A stretch of 64,000 nt of DNA, from contig JABCZH010000008.1 in NCBI GenBank assembly GCA_013289795.1, forward strand, positions 215,520 through 279,519. The letters run 5' to 3'. Under the pieces are notes generated by a model. That model was given only the letters and a program-made list of their open reading frames with translations, did no database searches and had not been told where the DNA came from. This DNA is from Acidobacteriota bacterium (GTDB taxonomy: Bacteria; Acidobacteriota; Terriglobia; Terriglobales; Acidobacteriaceae). Every line of letters starts with the position of its first letter. Positions within the stretch are counted from its first letter, which is position 1. Positions 1-8,859 of the stretch are shown one piece after another. The position numbers and the translations under genes were made by a program.

Positions 1-312
1 AGCCTTGCTGTGAGCGACACCGGACACCGCTGCGGCGGAATGCTTGGTTTCGGCAGGAATCTTTGCTTCGGCGACGGGAACAACGGGCGGTGGGCCTGCA
101 CTGCTCGGCGAGTAGACAGGTTGATCGCTATCCGCAGCAGCTGTCTCATCGTTATGATTGCCCAGGCCGGACCTGTAGTCTCTCACCAGCACCGCGGTAA
201 TGGCGGTCAGCAGGAGGATAACCGCAATCACTAATCTGCGGCGTTGCTTGTCCTCATACACTGCACCAACCCAGGTTGTGCCCGTTCCGCGCGTTGGTGT
301 CGTTTGCAGCAT
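1..312 (-). CDS. Partial single-pass membrane protein, unknown function (N-terminal 104 residues)
   Basis: An open frame begins at the ATG whose first base is 312 and runs off the left edge without a stop. It is preceded by the purine-rich stretch AAGGTAAGAG, a reasonable ribosome binding site directly before the ATG. The visible protein has a short basic cytoplasmic start, one hydrophobic segment around residues 28-43 (LVIAVILLLTAITAVLV) and then a Pro/Ala/Ser-rich stretch that looks like a periplasmic linker. This is the topology of a type II membrane-anchored envelope protein. The domain that would define its role lies outside the window, so I assign no function. It lies downstream of sthA on the same strand with a gap of about 105 bases in which I see no clear terminator, so cotranscription is possible. 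Confidence 0.6.
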   Translation of the reverse strand, partial: MLQTTPTRGTGTTWVGAVYEDKQRRRLVIAVILLLTAITAVLVRDYRSGLGNHNDETAAADSDQPVYSPSSAGPPPVVPVAEAKIPAETKHSAAAVSGVAHSKA

Positions 313-418
313 CTCTTACCTTGGTTGTTTTGTTGGCTACTAAGATGATGCCGTCCACGATTGCGCGCAATGGCACAACAGAGCGAGGCGGTGGCACGAG
401 TGGGCCATGAGGGTGAAG

Positions 419-1834
419 CTAGCCCTCGCGCACCTTGTGGCCGGCCAGATTGCCCAGGCCTTCGTAGGCGGCGTATTTGTAGGTTTCGCTGAGGGTGGGA
501 TAGTTGAAGACCTGTTCGATAAATTCGTCAATCGTCAGGTTGTGGTCGAGAACGGTCATTCCGATGTGAATCAGCTCAGTAGCGCTTTCGCCGATAATGC
601 TCACTCCTAGCAGTTTCTTGTCAGCACGGGCGAAGATGAGTTTCAGCATCCCGGCGGTGTCGCCGATGATGTGGCCACGGGCGTTGTTGGCATAGAGAGC
701 CCGGCCGACACAGTAGTCGATCTTTTTCTCTTTGCAGGATTCTTCGGTCTCACCTGCGCTGGAGATTTCAGGAATGGTGTAAATCCCCATGGGCAGCATC
801 GAAGCGACGCGCTGCTTGTATTTGAAGCCGAAGGCATGGCAGACGGCGACGCGTCCTTGTTCCATGGAGGTTGAAGCCAGCGCGGGGAATCCGATGACGT
901 CGCCGGCGGCGTAGATGTGGGGCACGGCGGTCCTGTAGTGCTCGTCGACGGATATGTATCCGCGGTCGTTGATGGCCAGGCCCGCCTTTTCGAGAGACAG
1001 GCCTTCCACCGCAGCGCGGCGTCCGGCAGCGAACAGAGTGGCTTCGGTTTGCAGCGTCTTGCCGCTCTTCATCACTAACTGCACGCCTGCGGCATCGGTT
1101 TGCACCTTCACCGGCCGTTCGTTGAACCAGAACTGCATTCCAAGCGCGGCGAGCCGCACGTGGAGTCGCTCGGAGATCTCCGCGTCGAGGAAGGGAAGCA
1201 GGCGGTCACGGCCATCGACCAGCGTGACCTTCACGCCGAGCGCGACGAAGATTGACGCGTACTCGCAGCCAATTACGCCACCGCCGATCACGGCGAGGCT
1301 TTGTGGGATGTGGTCCATCTGCAAGAAGGTATCGGAATCGAAAACCCGGACGTCGTCGAAAGCTATTTCTGCGGGACGATGCGGCTTGCTTCCGGTGGAG
1401 ATCAGCATCACATCTCCGCGCAATCGGCGAATGCCATCCGGGCCGGAAACGGAGACAGTGTGAGCGTCTTCGAACGCAGCCCGGCCGCGGACGAGTTCGA
1501 TGTGATGCAGCGCGAGATTCTTCAGGATGCGCTCACGCTCCCTTTCAACCACTTCGCGCTCGTGGTGCATGAAATCGCTGATGGTGAGATTTTCTTTCAG
1601 CGAATAGTCGATGCCGTAAAGACCGCGTTGCTTGAGGCCGGAAAAGTAGAGTGCAGATTCACGCAACGTCTTGCTGGGGACGGTGCCGGTATTAATGCAG
1701 CTTCCGCCCACAAACTCGGCGGACTCGATGACCGCAACGCGTTTGCCGAAATAGGCCGCTTGCGCGCCGGCTTTTTCGCCGGCAGGGCCGCAGCCGATCA
1801 CGATGAGATCGAAATCTTCCGTAGAAGCCAACAA
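419..1834 (-). CDS. sthA: Soluble (Si-specific) NAD(P)+ transhydrogenase
   Basis: This 471-residue flavoprotein belongs to the pyridine nucleotide disulfide oxidoreductase family. It would transfer hydride between NADPH and NAD+ in the cytoplasm. The FAD-binding GxGxxG is near residues 14-19 (GCGPAG). The second dinucleotide-binding fold has the stretch GGGVIGCEYASIF, which SthA also carries, and AAGDVIGFPALAS is the second FAD contact. The decisive feature is the active-site region: C46 is followed by INTGT, so the second redox cysteine of lipoamide dehydrogenases (C-x4-C) is Thr51. E. coli SthA shows the same loss (CTHWGT), and the C-terminal FNYPTLSETYKYAA also resembles SthA. The start lies in an intergenic region divergent from the next gene. 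Its job fits the NADPH-producing pentose-phosphate operon 7 kb away, although they are not co-transcribed. Confidence 0.9.
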   Translation of the reverse strand: MLASTEDFDLIVIGCGPAGEKAGAQAAYFGKRVAVIESAEFVGGSCINTGTVPSKTLRESALYFSGLKQRGLYGIDYSLKENLTISDFMHHEREVVERERERILKNLALHHIELVRGRAAFEDAHTVSVSGPDGIRRLRGDVMLISTGSKPHRPAEIAFDDVRVFDSDTFLQMDHIPQSLAVIGGGVIGCEYASIFVALGVKVTLVDGRDRLLPFLDAEISERLHVRLAALGMQFWFNERPVKVQTDAAGVQLVMKSGKTLQTEATLFAAGRRAAVEGLSLEKAGLAINDRGYISVDEHYRTAVPHIYAAGDVIGFPALASTSMEQGRVAVCHAFGFKYKQRVASMLPMGIYTIPEISSAGETEESCKEKKIDYCVGRALYANNARGHIIGDTAGMLKLIFARADKKLLGVSIIGESATELIHIGMTVLDHNLTIDEFIEQVFNYPTLSETYKYAAYEGLGNLAGHKVREG

Positions 1835-1910
1835 ACCTCCGTCATGGTGTGGTCAATGAGCGTAAAGGCGATTTATCGCCCCCAAATAGCCACTGGCCTT
1901 AAATCTGCAC

Positions 1911-1939
1911 TTGGACCAGCGGTATGACTGGCCTAGTAT
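1911..1939 (+). promoter_or_regulatory. Sigma70-type promoter for the membrane protein at 1964
   Basis: TTGGAC at 1911-1916 and TAGTAT at 1934-1939 are separated by 17 bases, and the ATG at 1964 follows 24 bases later. It sits in the divergent region between sthA and the membrane protein. This is a match by eye to the consensus only. Confidence 0.45.
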
Positions 1940-1963
1940 AGGTGAATCGAGGCTGAGGCCTTT

Positions 1964-2515
1964 ATGGCGAACGGCTATTCTATGAATCTTTGGCTACGTC
2001 TGACCCTCATTACGATGACTGTGGGGGGCGGCTTCACCGGATTCGCCGCCACGTGTCACGCCCTGCAGTCCAGCCTTCACTCGCACAGTCAAACACCCCT
2101 TAACCTGCTCACGATGGGCGTATTCCTAGTGCTCAACGCTGGTGTTACCGCCAGCGGCCTTCTCTTTGTGTACGATCCGCATCGCACAAATCCGCTTCTT
2201 GCTGCACTCGCTATACAGATTCCGTGGTTTTCTTCATACCTCATTGCATACAGGTTTGCCACCGGCTTTGAACTTGTTTTGAGCGTTAACGGTCCTGCGA
2301 AAGGAGAGGATCTGGCATTTCACCTTGGATGGTCCTTCTTTCTGGGAACTAGTTGGTCGTTATCCTTATCGCAGGAACATCAGTTTGGACTGGGAGTGAA
2401 CATTTGGGCACTTACAATGCTCGTTCTGTTGTGGCGGTCGGTTCGGATGCCTCTCCCTGTTTTGCAACCAGCAACTTCTATGCCTCTCGAGACAAATTCA
2501 GCTTCACACCCCTGA
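1964..2515 (+). CDS. Integral membrane protein of unknown function
   Basis: A 183-residue protein that I do not recognise. It has four or five hydrophobic segments: about residues 11-32, 46-70, 75-100, a weaker one near 120-137, and 143-160. A short polar tail follows. There is a His/Gln-rich connection between the first two helices (HALQSSLHSHSQTP) but no conserved catalytic motif that I can see. The start at 1964 has TGAGG about six bases upstream; an internal ATG at 1982 is possible. It stands alone, divergent from sthA and convergent with the cytochrome gene, whose stop lies about 50 bases beyond its own. Function unknown. Confidence 0.7.
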   Translation: MANGYSMNLWLRLTLITMTVGGGFTGFAATCHALQSSLHSHSQTPLNLLTMGVFLVLNAGVTASGLLFVYDPHRTNPLLAALAIQIPWFSSYLIAYRFATGFELVLSVNGPAKGEDLAFHLGWSFFLGTSWSLSLSQEHQFGLGVNIWALTMLVLLWRSVRMPLPVLQPATSMPLETNSASHP

Positions 2516-2565
2516 TAGTCGCACCAACTGCCTCGCTGCCAAGGCGCGGGGCTTATTCTGAAATC

Positions 2566-5500
2566 CTACCAACGGGCTTTTCCTGGCGGATCATCGCTAA
2601 CCGTGTACATCTGCCCGTTGCGAAGATACATGCGCTGCAACTCTTGCTGATTAAACGGACGCGCCCCGCGGCGGCCGAGCACCGCTATCTGGTTGCCGCT
2701 CTCATCTACACCGCGATCGCGGTCGGTACCTTTTGAAATCGCCAGCGCCGGGCCTGCGGTATGGCGGCCGGCAATCAGTTTCGGCGTAGGGCGTGGGCTG
2801 AACCCGGCGAAGTTGGGATTATCGGTGGGAGAAAACAACTGAATGACACGCAGCCCGTTCTTGCCGTCGGCGATGTAGGCAAACAGTTCCGATGAGACCA
2901 TGCCCAGCTTCACGTCGTTGACGTCGTTCATGACGCCATTCGCATTGAAGACTTGATCCAGCTTCGGCTGCTCGGGACGCTCGATGTCCACGATGGCCAC
3001 GCCTTGCTTGCCGGCGGAAACGTAGGCGTAGGTGCGGGCCACATAAATGTTGCGGGCGTCTTCGATCTGAACTCTGGCTCCGTCAATCGGCAATGGGTGG
3101 TCGAGGTGCGTGATGTCGAAAACCTTCAATCCCTCACGATCGACGATGAAAGCATAGCGGAACTGTACGGCGATTCCGTGCGGATCATTCAGATATGGCG
3201 TGCCAACCTGCGCCACCAGTTCCGGCTTCAGCGGGTTGTTGAGGTTCACCACGGCCAGGCCAGCATCGCAAAGAATATAGGCGTAGGTGCCGACGATGGT
3301 GATTCGGCGCGCGCCCTTCAGCGTCCCGTTAGGATTGAAAGCCAACGCGCGCTTCAGGAAATTGTCGTTCGGATCGCCATTGAGCAGTGTGCCCACGCCC
3401 GGACTTCTGCTTTTCAAGTTCGGATCGCCGATCACGACCAGGCCTTCCTCTTTGTCCGCAACGTAAAGGAAGCCATACATCAGGTGGATCGACTGTTCTT
3501 CATTTTCCGGGCGGTGAGTGCGCAAGGGATCGACTGCCAAAGTTGTGGGTGTTGCCACCGCTGCCGCGTATTTGGTGGGAACGTAGAAACGCTGACCAAT
3601 TGGCGACACCGGCGCCGTGATCGTACGCTGAGAAATATCTTTGTCGTCGATGTTGGCGATGTCATAGACGCGAAGGCCTCGCTTCCCCATGGCAGCGTAC
3701 AGGTATTCGCCGCGTGCTTGGACGTCCAACACTTCCGAGCCGGCATGTCCGTAGGCTTCCTTCAACTCGTTGTGATTGCTCAGGTGCCTCTTGTAATTGT
3801 CCGGATACGCCAGCCTTTGCAGATCGCTGCCAATGACCGCGGGAGGTTCATCATGTTCGGTGACCGCGACGGCTTCGTATCCCTTCGCGCCCGTGGCCAC
3901 GTAGATGTAGCGGCCCATGAAATTCATATAGTTGGTGCCGAGAAGCAGCAACTGGGTCAGCCAGGCGTTGTTATCGCCGGCTTTCGAAACGTGGCAGTCG
4001 GTGCAGCCTTTGGTTTCTTTCGCGCGCACGGTATGAGGGACGAAGGTGCTGAACGCCTGTCCGCTGAACCCCTCAGCGGAAACGGTTTGCTGCTGATAGT
4101 AGATCCAGTCGCGATTGTTGTTCTGCGAACTGACCAGCACCGCACAGGCCGAGCGCACCGGAGCGACGCGGTGCCCGGTGACGGTGCCGTCGATCGCCAG
4201 GCTGAACACATCATCCCGCAGGACCTGGAAATCGTATGAAGTCCAATTGCGGGTGGTGAGGCCCTCGTTGTGCAGCATCGGCATCTTTTGATTCGCGACC
4301 ATGGGCAGATGGCAGCCATAGCAGGTCGGCGCCCAGGAACTGTGGCAGGCATAACACGTCATCTCGCTGTTTGGGTGGGCGAGTTCGGACTGATCGCCTT
4401 TGGCATCACCCCAGGTGATGGCGTCTTTCTGGATGGTTTTCGCGAGTCGTGATTTCTCGCTGTAATGCGAATTGCCCGGAGTGATGGAATCGAGGACTTG
4501 CACCACTTCCCACCGCTGGTTTTGCTCGAGCATCGAACGCTGGAAGAGCTTGCCGCCATCCCAGTAAAAGCGGCGTTCACCCCAGGGAGTGCGAAGGCCG
4601 GCCAGGTCGGTGCCGCTGGCGGGCGCGGCGATTCCTGATGTGCGCAGAGTGGTGCGTTGTTGAATGGTGCCGTGGCAATCCACGCAATCGACTTCGATTG
4701 CGTTTCGCGTCTCTCCGTAGAGTTTGCCATTGCCGTGATTGTCCTGGGTAAAGTGGCAGTCGATGCAGTGCATGCCTTTTTCCAGGTGGATGTCTTTCAG
4801 GTGAACGGCTTTCTTAAACTTGTCGGGATCGGTGAATGAAACTTGCCTGCCGTCGGAATCCAGCAAGTTGCCTTTTCGATCGTGCTCGAAGACCGCACGG
4901 AAAATCCAGCCGTGACTGTGGAAGTCGGCGAACTGGGTGTTGTTGAGTTGGCTGTTGAATTCCGGCGTTCCTGTCTTCTCCAGGAAATTTACATCTGCCC
5001 AGTTGCCACGGATGGCGGCGCGTTCCGGATCGCGTTGCTGGATCTGCTGCTGTTCCTTCGCGCTGGGATGGCGCTGCTCCTTGGGATACATCTTGTCGCC
5101 ATCGACTTCGTTGTCCCACCAGGTGTAGCCAAAATAAGTCGCCACCATGTTGGTGCCGGGATGGATATGGCACACAATGCACTGGCTCGAAGGGATGGAG
5201 CGGGTGAATGCGTGTTTGAGGGGATGTCCGGATTCGTTCTTGGGAATGGTTGGATCAACCGTCGCGGCCTGCCCCAGATTGCCCCCGACCGCGTAATGTC
5301 CCGAATGTTCCGGCGAGCGATCATTGGCGTAGATCACGTGGCAGGCGCTACATCCGCTGGCCCGGTAATCACCCGGTTGATCATTCGTTCCTGGGAATGA
5401 GAGCAATGGGTCCAGCAGCCGCGTCTTTTGCAAGCCGAGAACGGTGGGATCTGTGCGCAGTAACGTTCCGAAGCCGCGCTCGCCGAGTTTCACATCTGGC

Positions 5501-6339
5501 TTCCCTGGTTCTTCTTCGAGGCTCGGAATTCCAACCTCGGGTTTCTTTTCGCCGCCACGCTCGAAGATTCGCAGAACGTTGCCGGGCTGAGAAACTTCCC
5601 AGCGCTGAATCGGTTCCAGATAAGGCAGCACACCCTTGACGCGGGTTTCCTCCGCAGTGGGTGGCGGGAAGGTTTGCAGCCGTTGGGGAGTACCGTCGGT
5701 GGCATAGCTCTCGCCGAAGTGGGGATTCTTCAGCGGGATGGCCCCATTGTTGTAGAGGGCAGCGCCCCAAAGCATGGCGCCGTGAGTCATCATGCTGGTG
5801 CGTACGCGCTGGACTTCGGCCGTGTGGCATCCCGAGCGGCCGCAGGTTTGCTCCGCCACTCGCAGATCTCCTGGATTCACAAACTTGATGTACTCCGCGT
5901 CCTCCTTCAACCAATTGGTGTAGGCGCGAACGGGATTAGCGGAGCTATCGGCATCGCGGGCGAAGCGAGGGCGCGGATGCGCCTGCCGGGTAATTTCCTG
6001 GTACTGCGGCGAGCCTTGCGCAACACCGGCGGGTAGCGCGGTCTCGGCATCTCCTCCATGACAGTCTGTGCAACCCAGGCGCACAGTTCCCCGGGTGTGC
6101 ATGGTCGGACTGTCCATGGGGTTATGGCAGGTTACACAACCTGCCGATCTCTGCTGCGCTTCTTCTAGCGAGTCTCCAAGCCCGGGCGAGCTTTGTTCAA
6201 CGCCTGTCTGTGGCAGGAATTCTGCGACATGCACTGGCGCAGCAGTCTTGCCGGGAAGGTCGAACAGAGCCAGGGCTGCACAGACGAATGTTGCTGCTGC
6301 CAGCACTTGTCCTAATCGTTGCCAAGAAAAACGCTGCAT
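2566..6339 (-). CDS. Secreted multihaem cytochrome c with C-terminal LVIVD-repeat propeller
   Basis: This 1257-residue protein begins with a signal peptide or anchor (hydrophobic residues about 12-27). Its first 800 residues carry ten haem c attachment sites: CxxCH near residues 68, 90, 330, 387, 525, 552, 662, 673 and 779, plus a CX4CH variant near 166 (CGRSGCH). From about residue 810 to the end there are six or seven repeats of the LVIVD type (for example GLRVYDI, GLVVIGD, GLAVVNL, GLKVFDI, GVAIVDI, GLRVIQL), each preceded by YxYVA-like strands, predicting a beta-propeller. The haem count implies electron transfer in the periplasm or at the cell surface. The substrate is unknown. It starts 9 bases after the stop of the outer-membrane protein at 6349-8556 and is almost certainly cotranscribed with it. 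The terminal redox partner cannot be read from the sequence. Confidence 0.85.
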   Translation of the reverse strand: MQRFSWQRLGQVLAAATFVCAALALFDLPGKTAAPVHVAEFLPQTGVEQSSPGLGDSLEEAQQRSAGCVTCHNPMDSPTMHTRGTVRLGCTDCHGGDAETALPAGVAQGSPQYQEITRQAHPRPRFARDADSSANPVRAYTNWLKEDAEYIKFVNPGDLRVAEQTCGRSGCHTAEVQRVRTSMMTHGAMLWGAALYNNGAIPLKNPHFGESYATDGTPQRLQTFPPPTAEETRVKGVLPYLEPIQRWEVSQPGNVLRIFERGGEKKPEVGIPSLEEEPGKPDVKLGERGFGTLLRTDPTVLGLQKTRLLDPLLSFPGTNDQPGDYRASGCSACHVIYANDRSPEHSGHYAVGGNLGQAATVDPTIPKNESGHPLKHAFTRSIPSSQCIVCHIHPGTNMVATYFGYTWWDNEVDGDKMYPKEQRHPSAKEQQQIQQRDPERAAIRGNWADVNFLEKTGTPEFNSQLNNTQFADFHSHGWIFRAVFEHDRKGNLLDSDGRQVSFTDPDKFKKAVHLKDIHLEKGMHCIDCHFTQDNHGNGKLYGETRNAIEVDCVDCHGTIQQRTTLRTSGIAAPASGTDLAGLRTPWGERRFYWDGGKLFQRSMLEQNQRWEVVQVLDSITPGNSHYSEKSRLAKTIQKDAITWGDAKGDQSELAHPNSEMTCYACHSSWAPTCYGCHLPMVANQKMPMLHNEGLTTRNWTSYDFQVLRDDVFSLAIDGTVTGHRVAPVRSACAVLVSSQNNNRDWIYYQQQTVSAEGFSGQAFSTFVPHTVRAKETKGCTDCHVSKAGDNNAWLTQLLLLGTNYMNFMGRYIYVATGAKGYEAVAVTEHDEPPAVIGSDLQRLAYPDNYKRHLSNHNELKEAYGHAGSEVLDVQARGEYLYAAMGKRGLRVYDIANIDDKDISQRTITAPVSPIGQRFYVPTKYAAAVATPTTLAVDPLRTHRPENEEQSIHLMYGFLYVADKEEGLVVIGDPNLKSRSPGVGTLLNGDPNDNFLKRALAFNPNGTLKGARRITIVGTYAYILCDAGLAVVNLNNPLKPELVAQVGTPYLNDPHGIAVQFRYAFIVDREGLKVFDITHLDHPLPIDGARVQIEDARNIYVARTYAYVSAGKQGVAIVDIERPEQPKLDQVFNANGVMNDVNDVKLGMVSSELFAYIADGKNGLRVIQLFSPTDNPNFAGFSPRPTPKLIAGRHTAGPALAISKGTDRDRGVDESGNQIAVLGRRGARPFNQQELQRMYLRNGQMYTVSDDPPGKARW

Positions 6340-6348
6340 AGCTTAAGC

Positions 6349-8556
6349 TCAGAACGTCAGCTTTATGGTTGTAAAGCCGGAGACTAACACTCGCTTGTTG
6401 TAGATGTCTTCAAATCCTGCGCCCGGTACTAGGTTCGATACTCCCGCCGTGATCACGATATTTTCAGTCAATGGCGGCCGATATTGAAGGCCAATCCCCG
6501 TATCCGTGCCAATGCTGTGCCGAATGTGATTTTGGAACAGGAGGATTTGCAGGGGCTCGGTCCGGTCAAACTGAAGATAGTTCGCATTGACGAAAGCCTT
6601 CAGCTTGGGGGTCACATTGAAATCAGCGCCAACGTTGAATATGTAAACTCCGGGGTTAACGAAATTCGCCTGGCCTTCCTCTTTGTTGCTGCGCAGGCTG
6701 ACCAGCAGGCTGCCGGGATTGGTGAGCGCGACTCCCGTGCTGGTCAGGCGAATGCCTTGCTGATCGAAAAAGCTGAAGGCGCCACCGGCAAACTGGGTTT
6801 CATCCACGATGGTGTCGAAGCCGTGCGCGGTTCCACTGCGCCCGCTCAGTCCGAGCGCGTTAGAGCGATCAGCGGAGTCGCCGGAGGCCCAGAAAAAAGA
6901 CGTCCGGAAGCGTGCCCAATCCTTGTCGACCGACAATTCCAGCGCCGCCATTCTGCCGTTGATGTCGACGCGCCTCCCCGCGATGGGATTGAGAGTGTCA
7001 TGACCCAGCGCCTGATAGAAAGCATGACTCACATTCAGCCGCTTGATATGACCGTTGCTGGCCCAGCCTAGATAGTAGGCGCGAATGCCGTGCTGAAGAA
7101 TGCCATCGTTTACTACCAGCCCGACCGGCGCGGGCCGAACGAGGAATCCATTGTCGTCGAAGTGAATCGTGGGATCGTCGCGGTTGTAATGGAAACTGAA
7201 TTCCGTGGTGTAACCTTTGAAAAACGAGTCCTGGATGTACACGTTCCCGATGTAAACCTGTTGATGGCGAGGCTCGAAGGTATTCAGGCCGCTGTTGGTG
7301 TTCTTCTCCAGAAAATAGAAATACGCGAGGTTGTAGTTGATCCGGTTGGAACGCAGATTTCCGAAGACGCGGACTCCGGGCTGCTCCTCGGCGAAAATAA
7401 AGCCGCGAAAATCGCTGACGAATTGCTGGATCCCCGCGCGGATGGAGACAAAGTCGAAGTTTGGCCCCAGGTCATGGATCTTGGCCTCGACAAATCCTTC
7501 TTGCAGACCGATGTGGGTGTCGAAGCGGTTGGTGCCGTCGCGAACGTCAATGTTGACCAGCCCGCGCTCGCGCGTTTGCAGAAAATTCAGATTGAATTCC
7601 GGCGTAAAGCGAATGCGGAAATCAATCGGGCGAAAACTCGTGTCCCCTTCAAACAGATCGAAGGACAAACGAAAACTCTGCGAGGCGGAACCCTGTTCAC
7701 CGCGGCCGAAGAAGTCGGCGCTGTCGGCTTGCTCGGCGGATACACCGCTGGGCACAGGCAGGCGGCGCACATCCAAACCGGTGATGCTCGTCCCGGTGAA
7801 GTTGAAGAACCAAGTCTGGCCGAAGATCGGTTGGTCTCCCTTGAGCCGGTTGCGATTGAACGGGTCGTACCAATGATGCTTGGTGTAGGGAAACTCGCCG
7901 CCTTTGCCGTAACGGTCCCACGCCGGCATGGGGACATCCCAGCGATCGGGTTCCTTGGCGAAGTTTGCCGAGTCTGGCGGCACTTGCTCGGGAGCAATTC
8001 CCAGCGGCCCAGGCGATGAAGACGGTTGTGCGGTTCGCAGTCCAGGATAAGAGCCGGTCGGCGATGGCGGTTGCGCCGGGGGCGAGGGTACAGCGCCGGG
8101 AATCCCGGATGGCCCTTTTGTCGGGATGGTCCCGCCAGCTGTCGCAGCTAACTCGAGATTCTTGGTTTCCGGACCCTTAATTCGGAGACCGGCGAGATCG
8201 ACGAGCTGAAATCCATCTTTCTCAGCCTTGAGTTCGTAGCTTCCCGGCGCCAGATCCAATAATCGGAAGACGCCCTCTGCATCTGTCAATGTTTCGCCAA
8301 CCGCAACGGCTCCCTGCAGCAGGCTGATCTTGACTCCGGGGATGCCCAGCTTGGTTTGCGAGTCGCTTACCCTACCTTGCAGGGACGCGGCGTTGCGGGG
8401 AATGTGGCCGGGAATCCGCTGCGCCGAAGAGGTTGGAGGAACGCCGGACTTCTCCTGGCCCAGGCCCGCAACTGGCAATGCCAGAATGCACAAGAAGGCG
8501 GCGTAAGAAGGCCATGACCTCATGAACAGTGACGCTCGCGCCAGGTCCATCTTCAT
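6349..8556 (-). CDS. Outer-membrane beta-barrel protein with N-terminal carboxypeptidase-regulatory-like domain
   Basis: This 735-residue protein has a signal peptide ending near ALPVAGLGQ (about residue 34). A CarboxypepD_reg-like beta-sandwich spans about residues 56-135 (LQGRVSD...IPGVKISLL...TDAEGVFRLLDLAPGSYELKAEKDGF), followed by a Pro/Ser/Gly-rich linker to about 200. The remaining 530 residues are rich in alternating aromatic/polar strands and end in a phenylalanine (TTIKLTF), typical of an outer-membrane barrel. The C-terminal half resembles porin-like or alginate-export-like barrels rather than a TonB receptor; I see no plug domain. It is the first gene of a two-gene operon with the decahaem protein. 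This suggests, by inference, that the barrel houses, secretes or anchors the cytochrome. The gene is divergent from tkt. Confidence 0.75.
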   Translation of the reverse strand: MKMDLARASLFMRSWPSYAAFLCILALPVAGLGQEKSGVPPTSSAQRIPGHIPRNAASLQGRVSDSQTKLGIPGVKISLLQGAVAVGETLTDAEGVFRLLDLAPGSYELKAEKDGFQLVDLAGLRIKGPETKNLELAATAGGTIPTKGPSGIPGAVPSPPAQPPSPTGSYPGLRTAQPSSSPGPLGIAPEQVPPDSANFAKEPDRWDVPMPAWDRYGKGGEFPYTKHHWYDPFNRNRLKGDQPIFGQTWFFNFTGTSITGLDVRRLPVPSGVSAEQADSADFFGRGEQGSASQSFRLSFDLFEGDTSFRPIDFRIRFTPEFNLNFLQTRERGLVNIDVRDGTNRFDTHIGLQEGFVEAKIHDLGPNFDFVSIRAGIQQFVSDFRGFIFAEEQPGVRVFGNLRSNRINYNLAYFYFLEKNTNSGLNTFEPRHQQVYIGNVYIQDSFFKGYTTEFSFHYNRDDPTIHFDDNGFLVRPAPVGLVVNDGILQHGIRAYYLGWASNGHIKRLNVSHAFYQALGHDTLNPIAGRRVDINGRMAALELSVDKDWARFRTSFFWASGDSADRSNALGLSGRSGTAHGFDTIVDETQFAGGAFSFFDQQGIRLTSTGVALTNPGSLLVSLRSNKEEGQANFVNPGVYIFNVGADFNVTPKLKAFVNANYLQFDRTEPLQILLFQNHIRHSIGTDTGIGLQYRPPLTENIVITAGVSNLVPGAGFEDIYNKRVLVSGFTTIKLTF

Positions 8557-8640
8557 CGCCAGAACTGATATCGCTTTCTTATGACCACAACCGGATGGGG
8601 CTAAGTCCTATCACAACCATGGCGCGGCAGCAAGGGTTGC

Positions 8641-8668
8641 TTGACTTTGTCCCAAGGGGGCGGATAAT
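8641..8668 (+). promoter_or_regulatory. Sigma70-type promoter of the pentose-phosphate operon
   Basis: TTGACT at 8641-8646 and GATAAT at 8663-8668 are separated by 16 bases. They lie about 190 bases upstream of the tkt start, so the leader would be long. The divergent gap 8557-8859 otherwise holds no gene that I can support and no clear hairpin. Confidence 0.5.
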
Positions 8669-8859
8669 GGGCGGCACGGATAATCGTGAATCTGGCCGTT
8701 CTCTCTGATTCCTGGTCCATCCCTAACGGTTTGCGGCGCTGGATGGAAGTCGTGGTTTTGGGACGCGGCTGTAACGCGGCGCATTTGAAGAGCTGGCTCT
8801 AGTCATATCCGTTCAGCGAGGTTGGTCGGGCAATCAACACAAGAATCCGCGAGGTGCTT

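Noticed and set aside
2953..4239. A 428-residue frame on the plus strand
   Set aside because: It lies antisense inside the cytochrome gene; its composition is that of a GC-driven shadow frame.
7090..8019. A 309-residue plus-strand frame
   Set aside because: Antisense to the barrel protein; no ribosome binding site or protein pattern.
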